From the NCBI GenBank assembly GCA_024760905.1, contig CM045733.1, forward strand, positions 19,827,501 to 19,891,500: 64,000 nt of DNA, in the 5' to 3' direction. A program made the position numbers and the translations under genes. Source of the DNA: Plotosus lineatus. Lineage: Eukaryota; Chordata; Actinopteri; Siluriformes; Plotosidae. Shown one piece after another: positions 32,461 through 43,139 of this stretch; position 1 is the stretch's first letter; each line of letters begins with the position of its first letter. Below the pieces are notes generated by a model. That model saw only the letters and a list, made by a program, of their open reading frames with translations. It searched no databases and was not told where the DNA came from.

Positions 32461-32528
<68 letters not shown>
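32461..32528. repeat. (CA)n microsatellite
   Basis: About 68 bp of uninterrupted CA. Confidence 0.98.
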
Positions 32529-32531
<3 letters not shown>

Positions 32532-32991
32532 TTTTCAGCTACCATGTCATGTTCATTAAATCACTGATATTTATACACAGATCACGACTCCTGTCTTTAA
32601 AAAATGCTTTAAATAAACCATCACGACCAGAAAGTAGACTTTTGACAAGCTTTCAAATACATAACAATGTCTTATTCTGTGAGGGAAAAAACTCCAAAGT
32701 GACAGATATGACAAACTACAACTCATTAACCATCTAAATCAGAGACACACATGTGTGTAAGACATCTGAATGGACTGTTGATCTCTCACCGTTCTTGCGG
32801 CATCGGTATACATACCTTTTTTAAACAGTAGCTTTTAAAAACTTTTTTAAAAATGTGATGACATGTAAGCTTAAATTATAATTTAATCGAAATTAGTTTT
32901 CTAATTTTTAATCATTATCATTCACATAAAAATGAACAGCATGTATACTATTCATATATTCATATATAATCTGTTAAAGAACAAAATATCT
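32529..32991. other. Gene-free stretch
   Basis: AT-rich, nothing recognised. Confidence 0.3.
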
Positions 32992-33006
32992 CACTATTGT
33001 TTATTC

Positions 33007-33339
33007 ATTCATTTTCGTAACCGCGTAATCCTAATTAGGGTCGCGAGGAGGCTGGCGCCCATCCCAGTCTACTCAGAGTGAGGTCAGAGTACACCGTGGA
33101 CAGCTCGCCAGGCCATCGCAGAGCAGAAACATGCTGACAGCTATGCAGCTACTCTTGTCCAAAGTCAGCAATGGTTCTTTTACATGTCTCGCACCATGCA
33201 CAGTGAGAGACATGGCCGGCCTTTGAGAACCCAGTTAGCTGCACTGGTGGGGGTGGGGGGTGGGGGGTGACAACCCATGGTGGGGCTCAAACTCTCAACC
33301 TTAGGATCAGTGATCCAGCACCTTTACTACCAGGCCACC
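33007..33339 (-). repeat. SINE1a copy
   Basis: Minus-strand copy with an exact 14-bp target duplication, actattgtttattc, at 32993-33006 and 33340-33353. Tail (cattcattttcg... cctaattagggtcgcgagga) at the left, head complement (ggatcagtgatccagcacct) at the right. Confidence 0.93.
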
Positions 33340-33353
33340 ACTATTGTTTATTC

Positions 33354-33897
33354 TTCTTAAATTGGCAATGTATACATTTGCACGTGTCACACTTAAGCTT
33401 ACTTTCAGACCATGATGTACTATTTAAGACCCAGTGCAGCACCAAAGTACGAGTCCTGATCCAAACAACAATGTCAATGACAGTCCTCAGCCAACACCTG
33501 TACGAGACAAAACTATGCAATTTTCAAATCAACTGAATATTTATAGGGACAAGCATTACATAAACGTGACGCGCTCCACTGAAAGTAGTTGCTTGTCGCA
33601 AGTGGCGCATGGCACTTGTGAGACATAGTGCGGCTTATCCGATCTTCCAGTATTTCAAGTGAGCAAGTGGTGGTTGAATACTTTCGGTGGAGCATGTCAC
33701 AAATTTGAAAAATGCATTTGATGAATATGTTTATGAGAGGAAACATGATGGGAAAATTTCTACAAATGTTTGTAATTCTGTGAGTAAAAGAAAGAAACAG
33801 TGGGAATGTGCCTGAAGACCTGTGGGAACAGACGTGAACAAGATGAGTTCATGATCCCCATTCGCCCTGATCATCATATACCACTGTTAGGTAAGGT
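33354..33897. other. Gene-free stretch
   Basis: No repeat family or gene recognised. Confidence 0.3.
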
Positions 33898-34328
33898 AAG
33901 TCTGTTGGGTTTTTACACCCGAGCCTCGTGGCTCATCAGGCCGGGGGCTACGCCGCGACAAGTAGGAGAGCCGCCGCGGTGGCGCGGAAGCCTCTGGCGC
34001 GGGCCTGGGTGGAGCCGCCACGGGTGCAGATCTTGGTGGTAGTAGCAAATATTCAAACGAGAGTTCATCATGGCCGGTGCTTATCCCTGGTTTCCGTAGC
34101 GTGAAGCGACTAGGAGTTGAACTCCCCCTGGATGGGACGCTAGTCCATCGCAGGTTACCTTCCCAGTATATTTTACTGGTACCCATTTATACTGCTGGGT
34201 GAACAGAGGCACACTTGTGGTTGAGACCTTGCGCAGGGGTCTTAGCACAGTGAGGGTCTCAGTGGGATTCGAACTCACAACCTCCTGATCATGAGCGCAG
34301 CACCCTAACTGCTACGCCACCGGCTCCA
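33898..34328 (-). repeat. SINE3 copy carrying a 28S rRNA insert
   Basis: Minus-strand SINE3: 3' end 'acacccgagcctcgtggctc' at 33916-33935, then the rRNA insert, then 'ggtgcttatccctggtttcc' and the normal body and head to 'cgccaccggctcc'. Without the insert the copy is otherwise of normal length. Confidence 0.92.
33944..34063 (+). pseudogene. 28S rRNA fragment inside SINE3
   Basis: About 120 bp read like the conserved large-subunit rRNA segment containing ctacgccgcgacgagtagga, ggtggagccgccgcaggtgc and cttggtggtagtagcaaata, here with several substitutions, ending at ttcaaacgaga. Orientation is rRNA-sense on plus, opposite to the SINE. It is flanked by catcaggccgg (33934-33944) and catcatggccgg (34066-34077), an imperfect repeat of the SINE sequence interrupted, consistent with a target-site duplication. 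It is a fragment and cannot act as rRNA. Confidence 0.88.
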
Positions 34329-34506
34329 CTGTTACAGTGGCTTAAATGGGCATGATTGGTAAATCAGAGAACATCGGAGGACATTAAAACTTCAGGGGGG
34401 GGATAAAATATATATATATATATATATGGGGGGGTGATTGTGTATGGAGTATCTTGCGTAAACAGGTTAAAATCTGAGTAACGTTAATACACATTGGAAC
34501 AAAATA

Positions 34507-34598
34507 CAGGGATCCCTCACTTTCTGCGATCAATTGGGACTGAGATCCCCCCCATGACCGCCAAATTCCACGAAGTAGGATCACCCCCCCCAATGACG
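34507..34598 (+). mobile_element. MITE-A copy 6, left end only
   Basis: cagggatccctcactttctg to 'gaagtaggatcacccccccc', after TA. The rest is missing. It is followed by a piece with a tRNA B-box-like complement (ggatttgaacctcccggt at 34648-34665), possibly a further SINE fragment. Confidence 0.82.
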
Positions 34599-34739
34599 GA
34601 TCATTGTATGTACTCCCTGGTTGCAGATGGCTGCAGAGTCAACCCGGATTTGAACCTCCCGGTTGGTAGTCACAAACCTTGTCAAGCTTGGAGGAGTGCC
34701 AGATAGATAAATTCAGTTAAATTCAGATTTATTTGTGTA

Positions 34740-35134
34740 CAGGGATCCCTCACTTTCCACGGTTAATGGGGACCGAGATCCCCCTGCGACTGCCAATTCT
34801 CACAATGTAGGATCCACCCCACAACTGCCGACTGACATATACGTACATGTATATGTGTATATAATATCAATAAATACATATTCAATGCTATAAATTCTTA
34901 CAATAATCATTCAAAAATAATGCATAAGATGTAAATAAAATATAAATACACACACATACAGACGCCCGCACACAGATGCGCACCTCACATAAAGATGTAA
35001 ATAGTTTTGATGGGGGGGTTGGGTTGTTTTTTGTTTGTTTGGGTTTTTTTTTTTGCATAATTGGCCTTGTTTCGGACATTTTTCTTAAGTTTTCAACTAG
35101 TCTTCCTTAATTTTCTTATTTGTTAGTTCAATGA

Positions 35135-35165
<31 letters not shown>

Positions 35166-35219
35166 CACGATGCACTGAAGCCGCATGAACTGAAGCGTGA
35201 AGTAGCGAGGGATCCCCCG
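34740..35219 (+). mobile_element. MITE-A copy 7
   Basis: cagggatccctcactttcca after TA to gaagtagcgagggatccc. It contains all family blocks, including aataatgcataagatgtaaa and gatgcactgaagccgcatga, and a 27-bp poly-A. One of the most complete copies. Confidence 0.92.
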
Positions 35220-35692
35220 AGTCTGAAACAACATATTGGAACGTGATCTCAAATTGAGATCATGATCGGTATTGTCTGACGCACCTTTAGGCTAATAATA
35301 AATACATTTATTAGATGTTTTAGTAAAAGCTCCCAAAAGGTATACAACAGATTCCTGACAAAACAAAACAAAACAAAACAAAAAAAAAAACAAAACAAAA
35401 AAGCAAATTCTTTAGGCGGTTGTGTGTTTATAATACAAAACTTAATTGTGCAACTGTAACGCAGTCATCGGTGATCGTGAGGACACCTTCAGAGAATAAG
35501 TAGCAGCCATAGATGCAGGAGCTGCAGTTATAGAAAATGAATCAAGGCTGAGCAATCAGACTCACCTATACATGTGTACATCAAAAATAACACATGTTCT
35601 AATTCTCACCCAAAAAAATGCTTGACTGAGCAAAGATCACAAAATACAGGAAGCACTGAAGTAGAGAATGCAATCCGTTGTGCACACACACG

Positions 35693-35752
<60 letters not shown>

Positions 35753-36860
35753 AAAAGTTCACTTTTTTTTTTTTGCACTTGATAATTATACAAAAGAATA
35801 GTGAGCAGCCACATAAAAGCTGCTACTGTGTTTTCCAATTAAGGAAGCAGCGATAAAGCGGACTCTGAATAGCATTCGAGAAGAGAAATGAAAGCTTATC
35901 ATGCTGTTTAATCAAAGCGGTTAGTCATGGCTCCAGTGGAGAATGAGTTTTAAAATAGCACAGCATATCTTTAGTTTATGTTTTTTCATTATATAGATGG
36001 TGGCATGCAGAAAGAGAGGGAACGATTGAGAGACGAAGGGCACTCACTATGTAATCTGTGGATTTCAAAAGTAGCTGCAGCTACAGGCCAAAACAGCCTC
36101 ATGCAATCATTACGGCTCTACCCCATCGACATCAGTGTGGCAGCTCTGATTCTGCCCACCTCGCTGACTCTCTGGCAATTGTGCTTGTACCCATCAGACT
36201 CAATTGCATAATTGCATATATGATCTGGAGTGTGTTGTATGCATTGTTGTGTGATGTTGAGTGCAGCTTAGGGGTTGTTTACCTGCTAGAGAAAGCTGTA
36301 ATTATGTACTTTTAAGAGGTAATGTTCTGGGGATCGGAGAGAATAAGAGAAAAGGGGGAGAAAAAAAGAAAGAGAGAGTCTGAGCAAATTGAAAAAAAAA
36401 ATGAAAGTGAAAATGTCAGACGGTCTGCTTGATTGTAATCTGCTGTACTATACAATCACGCTGCACTGCTGTCAACTATAATCACGCAGCACCATACAAT
36501 TACTCTGAATTAAGGTTCCAGGGAAATTTAAAGAAATGCATCTAAATGAGGAGATCAATGCTGTGGCCACTTTACTCTGGGTAAAATATTGATTACTCAA
36601 TGCAAGAGGACCGTGATTGGATTTTGGCATCAAAGCAGGCTCTGGGGCACCATTTGAGGAAGTGGTAAAGTTATACAAGAGAATACGAAAACAAAATCCT
36701 GATTATCACTAAATCAATTCATCAATAAGTTTGGCATTATGTAGATTTGTTCCTTAAAAAAAAAAAAAAAAAAAAAAAAAAGCTCAATAAGACCCACCTG
36801 GTAGCCAAATCCTGCAGTACTTCATTACCCAGAATCCTACAGCTCTAGTCAGAATATGGT
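35220..36860. other. Gene-free stretch
   Basis: Contains an AAAAC-rich simple region (35360-35400), a CA repeat (35682-35750) and a poly-A run (36756-36780). 36040-36310 is unique and balanced in composition, with caattgcataattgcatata, and could be conserved non-coding DNA. This is unproven. Confidence 0.25.
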
Positions 36861-36864
36861 AGTA

Positions 36865-37341
36865 CAGGGCTCCCTCACTTTCCACGGTTAATAGGGACCA
36901 AGACACCCCCGAGATCGCCGATTTCCATGAAGTAGGATTGACCCCCCTGACTGACGTATACAGATATGTATATGTGTATATAATATCAATAAATACATAT
37001 TCAACGATATGAATACTTATAATAACAATTAAACATTCAAAATAATGTGCATAAGATGCAAAATAAAATACACACACACAGATGCATGTATACACACTCA
37101 AATGTTCAGCTCACATAAAAATGTAAGTAGTTTTGTTGGGGGGTTCTGGGTTGTTCTTTTTTTTTTTTTTTTTTTTTTTTTTGCATAATTGGCCTTTTTT
37201 TTTCTGGAATTTTCCTTAACTTTTTTCCCTATTTTTCCTTAATTTCCTTATTTAGTTTATTTTACAATGAATATTTTTGAAAAACCCGTGATGCACTGAA
37301 GCCACAGAAACTGAAGCTCGAAGTAGCGAGGGATCACTATA
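36865..37341 (+). mobile_element. MITE-A copy 8
   Basis: cagggctccctcactttcca after TA to gcgagggatcactata. Internal G/T-rich tract expanded by a poly-T run. Confidence 0.9.
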
Positions 37342-37483
37342 ATACACTCTTGATTCTGGCTCCCCGTCTCTCTGCCCTTTCTACCTCGTCCTCTGGGTAG
37401 AAAGCTGCTATAGGACGGGCTCTAATAGACTCTAAGGGGACTCAGCCTTTAACACTTCTGAAAACTTCTGTCCGCATGCACAT

Positions 37484-37534
<51 letters not shown>
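37484..37534. repeat. (CA)n microsatellite
   Basis: About 50 bp. The surrounding 37342-37919 has no gene. Confidence 0.97.
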
Positions 37535-37537
<3 letters not shown>

Positions 37538-37920
37538 TCTACTTGAATAGATCACCTCCACACAGCAGTCCTTCCATCTCCACCAGCGTCTGTCCTGTTT
37601 GATCAGCATCCATGCCGAACATGCTACCTTCGCTCAGAGTGTGTCCACAGACAATTTATTCATACAGATGAGATCTCAAGGTGCTCAGAATAATCTCTAA
37701 GCAGTTTGCTTTAAAATGGCCCCTCTGCTGATAGGATGTTTGAAAATCCTTACACTACAGTATCTTCAGAGCTTCAGCACTGTTCTCCTTCAAACCAAAA
37801 AGTGATTCTACCATCCAACGCTTTATAAAGTGCTTATATCCTTCTTTAAAAACAACAGCTGAATACATAAGTAACTGAACTTTAACATAAATGGTTCCAC
37901 TTGTACTTAAAATGGAACTA

Positions 37921-38787
37921 CAGTCGGCCCTCTACTTACGAAAACCTCTGAATACGAAAAATCCTGGTGACGAAAAACATTTTCCTAAATTTTCACCCTC
38001 TGTATATGAAACAACCTCGTTTTACAAAAAGCACTAAACGCGCCTTTCAAAAATTCAAACAATGCACGTGTTGCTCTCTCATTGGTTCTCTCCCAACATC
38101 CCACCCCGCTGGCCTCCCATTGGCCAGGAGGGAGCTGAACTGTACCCATACTTCCTGTTTGTCACACGCGTGAAGGAGACTTGAACAGGACTGTTGGCTC
38201 GTGAGTTTTTTGAGAGTGATCTTTCCAGCGTTATATTTCATTATCCATCATGGACCCCAAGAAAGTGATTCCCGGTGACACTGAAAAGAAGAAGCGGGCT
38301 CTGTTATCAGTTGAAGTGAAGCAGGAGATAATAAAAAAATACAAAAGTGGGATGCGGTTGAGCGAAATCACAAAGGAGTATGGTCGAAACCCCTCACAAT
38401 CGGGACGATATTGAAGCAGACGGAGACTTTAAAAGCGGAGATACAGTGATGGAGGCGATTATTTCGGAAAAAGCAACCGCCATATTTAAGGACCTCGTGA
38501 AGGAAGGTGAGGGTGGGAGTTCTTTAGACCAGCAACCCCCGGACTTCAAAGCGTCGCATGGGTGATTCGAGAGATTAAAAAAAAGTTAAATAATTTTCTT
38601 TTACTTTTAACACATATTTCATACAAAATTGTTGTACTTTTATCATTTTTAAAGGGTTTATGGGGTAGTCTTGGGAGCCTTGGAACAAATCACACATTTT
38701 ACATGTAAAATGCACCTCTACTTACGAAAACCCCAGGTTACAAAAAGGCACTGGAACGGACTAATTTCGTAAGTAGAGGCCCGACTG
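37921..38787 (+). mobile_element. Tigger-like (pogo) element, non-autonomous
   Basis: Terminal inverted repeats cagtcggccctctacttacg and its near-complement cgtaagtagaggcccgactg, TA on both flanks (37919-37920, 38788-38789). 867 bp. Contains only the front of a transposase gene. Confidence 0.9.
38250..38440 (+). pseudogene. Tigger-like transposase N-terminus (psq-type helix-turn-helix)
   Basis: Starting ATGGACCCCAAGAAAGTG at 38250, the frame gives a lysine-rich start, then ALLSVEVKQEIIKKYKSGMR, LSEITKEYGRNPS. After a one-base shift near 38397 it continues TIGTILKQTETLKAE, then runs into stops. This is the pipsqueak/CENP-B N-terminal DNA-binding helix-turn-helix seen in pogo/Tigger transposases, which recognises the terminal repeats. 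The CENP-B-type second domain and the DDE catalytic domain are missing, and a short remainder leads to the right end. The element therefore depended on another copy for movement. One frameshift plus stops make this a pseudogene. Confidence 0.85.
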
Positions 38788-38789
38788 TA

Positions 38790-39397
38790 TACCAAAAATG
38801 CCTAGACAGACCATTAGTATTTGGACAAAGACATTACTTTAATATTTCTGACTGTAACCCACCACAACAAATTTGACAAAGCAATCAAGATGTGCCACGA
38901 GTGCACAGGTTCCTCATCACTTCAAATCTTTTTAATAAAAATATCCCATTAACTGTTCATGAATGAGAGCAAGTTTTACCATTTTCTTCATTTTTCCAAG
39001 TTCAAAAGTAAAAGGGAAAACCATATAAATGTAAGCACCATCTTCAATACTTTAACACAAATCTGTTCCAGTGAACCCATGGACATCTCCACATGCTGAG
39101 TGCTCCCATGAGATCTTTTGCCAGGCCTAAACTCTGGCCGCCTCGAGGTAAAGCCTGTTTATGGGTAGACTTCCTGCCTACGGTTTTCACTGACTCAACA
39201 TTTACTTACATTCTTCAGATGTTGCTGTATATTTAGGATTATTATTTAGTTGTAAAGTGAAGCAATGTGTTTGATATCCCTGCAATTTCTAAATAAAATC
39301 ATAGGCTCTTGTTCCATTGTTGTTAACTCCTTTGAAATAAAAATAAAGTCTACCTTTAATCACATCTCTCACTGACTTGTCAAAATGGTTCATATTA
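38790..39397. other. Gene-free stretch
   Basis: 38815-39060 has words such as 'gtatttggacaaagacatta' and 'caatcaagatgtgcc' that look like an old interspersed repeat, but I could not place it. Confidence 0.25.
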
Positions 39398-39628
39398 CTA
39401 AGGACACTGGTACCTATCTCAGCTGACACTGGGCGAAGGTGGAGTACACCCTGCACAGCTTTCCAGACAACTGCAGGGCAATACACACACAACCCTTCAC
39501 ACTCACATCCACAGATAGGGGCAAGCTGGAATGGCCAGTTAGTTGAATCAGTATATCTTTGGACTGTGGGAGGACTACCCGGATCAAACCCACGCAAGCA
39601 CGAGAAGAATGTGCAAACTTCATTTGAG
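39398..39628 (-). repeat. SINE2 copy, diverged and truncated
   Basis: Minus-strand: 'cagctgacactgggcgaagg', 'ctttggactgtgggaggact', 'acccacgcaagcacgagaag'. Lacks both the terminal GAATG and the tRNA head. Confidence 0.6.
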
Positions 39629-39647
39629 AAGTTATTAAAGTAAAGAT

Positions 39648-40220
39648 CCTCTTCTTCTTCTTTAGGCTTTTTACTTTTTTCAGGGGTCGCCACAGCAAGT
39701 CATCTGATTGGATGTTTGATTTGGCATAGGTTTTTACGTCGGATGCCCTTCCTGACACAACCCTTTAGCAAGGGCATGAACACGCTATGCAGCTCCTCTT
39801 GTTGAAAGTCAGCAATTGTATTGTATTAGATTTATATAGCGCTCCATTCACACTGAATAGCATGCTCAAAGCGCTCCCCAGCGCCCCTTGCTCTCCGGGC
39901 ACCTGTCGCCACCATGCGGCACCAGTTATTGCGTTGTTCTGTCCTTTTGATGCTGGGCACCAAGCAGGAAGCAACAACTCCCAAATTTTAACGTCTTATG
40001 GTATGACGCGGCCGGATTCGAATTCTGACCTTCTGGAGGATAAAGCGGACGCTCTACCAACTGAGCTAAATCTTTTACATGAACCTCTCACCATAGACAG
40101 TGAGAGACATTGCTGTCCATTGCACTGGGGAACAGTGACAACCTTGTGGAGAGTGGGACTCGAACCCCAAACCTTAGAATCAGCGATCCAGTGCCTTTTA
40201 CCACCAGGCCACCACTGTCC
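39648..40220 (-). repeat. SINE1b copy interrupted by SINE6
   Basis: Target duplication aagttattaaagtaaagat (39629-39647) and aagttattaaagtagagat (40221-40239), 19 bp with one difference. The RTE-like tail (caggggtcgccacagcaagt on plus) is at the left, the head complement (gactcgaaccccaaacctta) at the right. A different SINE lies at about 39815-40074. Confidence 0.92.
39815..40074 (-). repeat. SINE6 copy (tRNA-derived) nested in SINE1b
   Basis: Minus-strand head near 40074: tagctcagttggtagagcg (A box) and cagaattcgaatccggcc (B box). Its 3' end at the left reads gcgctatataaatc and a TAATACAATA run. Only copy of this family seen here. Confidence 0.75.
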
Positions 40221-40239
40221 AAGTTATTAAAGTAGAGAT

Positions 40240-40844
40240 AGAACATTTAATAATTGCTATTTAGCAAAGCTTAACAAACTGGGAAAATGCAGTCAATGCT
40301 GGTGTAGAATATTTTAGAACTCATAGTGCGTATGAAGAGTGTTTTTACATAAAATGAAAGTTTTCAATTTCCCTCAGGTAAGAGTGGGCTTATGATACAT
40401 GCAGCAGTGTCACCACAACGCCAGGATGTCAGGAAGCTGCTCACATTACTACGGCTCACTTCTCACCGGAATAAAAAATTCTGCTGGTTGACCAACACAC
40501 CTCAAAGTGCAGCTCTTGTAGGGAATATGAATAAATGCAAAAAGCATCAGTTGAGATTGAAATCTGAAGCAGCCATTAACACTGATATTGCAAAGTTCCA
40601 AGCAGGATGTGTGTAAAAATTAAAATCGAGAAAAATAAAAAAATAAAACAATAAAAAAAAAAAAGGGGGGGGGGGGTGTTTACTGAATGGTTTTGGAAAT
40701 GCATGGAACTTGTGATATGCTTGTTTAATTTCTAAGAACTTTGAAAAGAACAAAAAATTGTTTAAAAAAATTTCATGAGAGATTTAATGAGATTACAACT
40801 CACGGAACTTTTAATTTTTTATTTTATTTTTAATATTATTAGTA
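40240..40844. other. Gene-free stretch
   Basis: Contains an A-rich/G-run simple stretch at 40640-40677. No gene. Confidence 0.3.
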
Positions 40845-41117
40845 CATGCCACAGTGGTGTAGTGGTTAGCACATCTGCCTCACTGCAAGAAGTCCTGGGT
40901 TCATTTCCCAGTTCAGGTGTTTCTGTGTGGCTTGGCTGTTCTAAATCACCCTTAAGTGTGAGTGTGTGTATGAATGAATGGGTGCGTCATGGCCCTGCCA
41001 TAGCCTGGTAAGGTTTCCAGGGTGTACCCCTCCCTCATCTAAAGTGGGCTGAGATGGGTGCCAGCCTCACTGCGACCTTAATTAGGGTTAAGGGGTTTAG
41101 AAAATGAATGAATGAAT
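40845..41117 (+). repeat. SINE2 copy
   Basis: tRNA-like head gtggtgtagtggttagcaca, ctgcctcactgcaagaagtc, gggttcatttcccagttc. Internal deletion of the 'tgtggagtttgcatg' region. Tail 'tttccagggtgtacccctcc' to 'aggggtttagaaaatgaatg' with GAATG repeats. Confidence 0.85.
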
Positions 41118-41192
41118 ATTATAATATAATTATAATTTAATTAAAGGTAAGAGGAACACAATGCATTTAGGGGAGGGGTAGCCCGGTATGTG

Positions 41193-41470
41193 GGGCCAGT
41201 GGGGTAGTAGTTAGGTGCTGGGTTTATGATTGAGAAATTTGGGTTCAAATCCCAGTTAGAGTTCCACTGGGCTAAGACCCTTGGGCAAGGTCATTAACAC
41301 AAGTGTGCCTCTGTCCACCAGCAGTACAAATGGATGCCAGTAGTAGGCAGTGGTGGCTCAGTGGTTAAGTTAATAGATTACTGTTCCAGAGGCGGTGAGT
41401 ACAATCCCCAGCGCTGCCACTGTTGGAACCTTGAGCAAGGTCCTTAGCCTTCAGTTGTAAAAAAAATATG

Positions 41471-41517
<47 letters not shown>

Positions 41518-41613
41518 TGTAAGTCCCAATTTAAATATAAATATACCTTTAAAAATAAATCTCCAGCAGTGACGATCACTAGGCTGGGTGTTAAAAGCCC
41601 AACAGACAAACCT
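41193..41613 (+). repeat. SINE3 copy interrupted by SINE4
   Basis: Head and body 41193-41345 (gggccagtggggtagtagtt ... cagcagtacaaatggatgcc), then SINE4, then the SINE3 3' end at 41562-41613 (gatcactaggctgggtgtta, aaagcccaacagac). Confidence 0.82.
41346..41560 (+). repeat. SINE4 copy nested in SINE3
   Basis: Head ggcagtggtggctcagtggt, then gcggtgagtacaatcccc and tgagcaaggtccttagcctt. The A-rich region is expanded into an AAT microsatellite (41470-41517). Confidence 0.8.
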
Positions 41614-42134
41614 TATATATAAAGTAAAGAACCTCTTTGAGAGCGTGTATGATGTATAACCTCAATAACTTCATTTGCCTATTGAGGGATATTTGGAATA
41701 AGGGAAAAATACCACTCACACACAATAAAAGACAGATAAAGCACAATAACTAAATCATAACGCTTATCACAAAGTCACTTCATCCACTTAGATTGGGCTT
41801 CTGAGAAAATGGCTTCAAATGATGGGTTTCATTCAAGACTACACAGAAAAATTCAATGGAATTAATCAGTCCAGTGCCTTCAGTAATTGTAATTTCTCCC
41901 AGTCTCCTTAAACAGAATCCAGATATAAATAATATATAGTGTATATACAGATCATGATGTAATCTGCACTCGAGGTACAAAGCAAACAAATGTCTGGCTA
42001 GAAAGGAAGAAATTCAATACTTTGGTGTATAATTGATTTAGATTAAAATAAGATGGTTGAGCATCTCCTGGGTAATCTGCTGTTAATGACAGTAAGAGAG
42101 GGACCCACGATAGATACACAGTACTATTTCAGTT

Positions 42135-42180
<46 letters not shown>

Positions 42181-42699
42181 GATGAATACATATTATCAGA
42201 CATATCAGAATAAAGAATTTTAATTGACAGATTACAAATCCAGAGCCTATTCTCTGTAGATTGCCTTTCCACACATCTTGAATCCAATATGCACATTACC
42301 TTCAAAATATCCCATAAAATCCCATTGATGCTCCTAATTGTTCAATATGAAGCCACAGCATCAGAGGTAATTCAAATGTCTTTCTGCAATAGATATGTGC
42401 AGTCGTCCTCTTTTTCCTATTCTAATTTAATGCCATCTGCGCGACATGATTGGCCCGGTGTTGCCACTGCTGCCAACTGAGGTCAGCACAACCATCAAGC
42501 GCTGTAATTGAGTAGTTAGTGGCAATTTCCCCCTTAATTTCCATCTGCGAAGCCCAGGCTTGGCATGGCAAATAGCACATTACACCAGCACAATGCAGCC
42601 GACAAGTAATAACATCATATCCACAGTTTGAAAACTTCCATGAACAAATGAGAAAATGTCAGCCTACATCGCAACTCTTCATCTCTTTTTAGTATCATG
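41614..42699. other. Gene-free, mostly unique sequence
   Basis: ATT microsatellite at 42137-42180. The block 42290-42600 is unique and balanced in composition, with taattgttcaatatgaagcc, tctaatttaatgccatctgc and gcgctgtaattgagtag. It is a candidate conserved non-coding element by appearance only. Confidence 0.25.
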
Positions 42700-42716
42700 C
42701 ACACACACACACGCAC

Positions 42717-42784
<68 letters not shown>
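42700..42784. repeat. (CA)n microsatellite
   Basis: About 84 bp with two CG-containing variants near the left edge. Confidence 0.98.
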
Positions 42785-42786
<2 letters not shown>

Positions 42787-42832
42787 TAATATGAAGACCC
42801 AATGCTTGAGAAGATGGAGACAGACTGACCGA

Positions 42833-42905
42833 GTCTGAAAATCAAACCCAGGCCTTCTTACTGTGAAGAGTCCATGCTAACCATTGCACTACCTGCTGCC
42901 CTGAT
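42833..42905 (-). repeat. SINE2 head fragment
   Basis: Complement of the tRNA-like head: aaatcaaacccaggccttct, actgtgaagagtccatgcta. Only the head survives, beside the CA repeat. Confidence 0.6.
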
Positions 42906-42949
42906 AAAATCAATAATTTGAAGTAATAATAACAATTTATACACATCAT

Positions 42950-43058
42950 CCAGTGCAGCTAACTGGGTTATCAAAGTCCAGCCACTGTCAGCTCACTGCC
43001 TGTTGTAAGAAACATGTAAAACAACCATTGCTGACTTCCGTAAAGAGTAGGCTGCATA
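42950..43058 (+). repeat. SINE1 body fragment
   Basis: ccagtgcagctaactgggtt to tgacttccgtaaagagtagg matches the shared SINE1 body. Head and tail are both absent, so type a or b cannot be told. Confidence 0.7.
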
Positions 43059-43139
43059 TATGAATATAAACTTGTAATTTCATAAATGTTCATAGCAGCT
43101 TTTGAACAAGAAATTCCATCATCATCATCATCATCATTG

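Noticed and set aside
33944..34063. 28S insert as an R2-type target site linked to the R2-like fragment at 48 kb
   Set aside because: The 28S piece is not the segment I know as the R2 insertion site, and the two features are 14 kb apart without shared sequence.
33898..34328. Functional rRNA gene
   Set aside because: Only about 120 bp of 28S with substitutions, embedded in a SINE.
39787..40230. 147-codon open frame
   Set aside because: It crosses the border between two nested SINEs and is not a gene.
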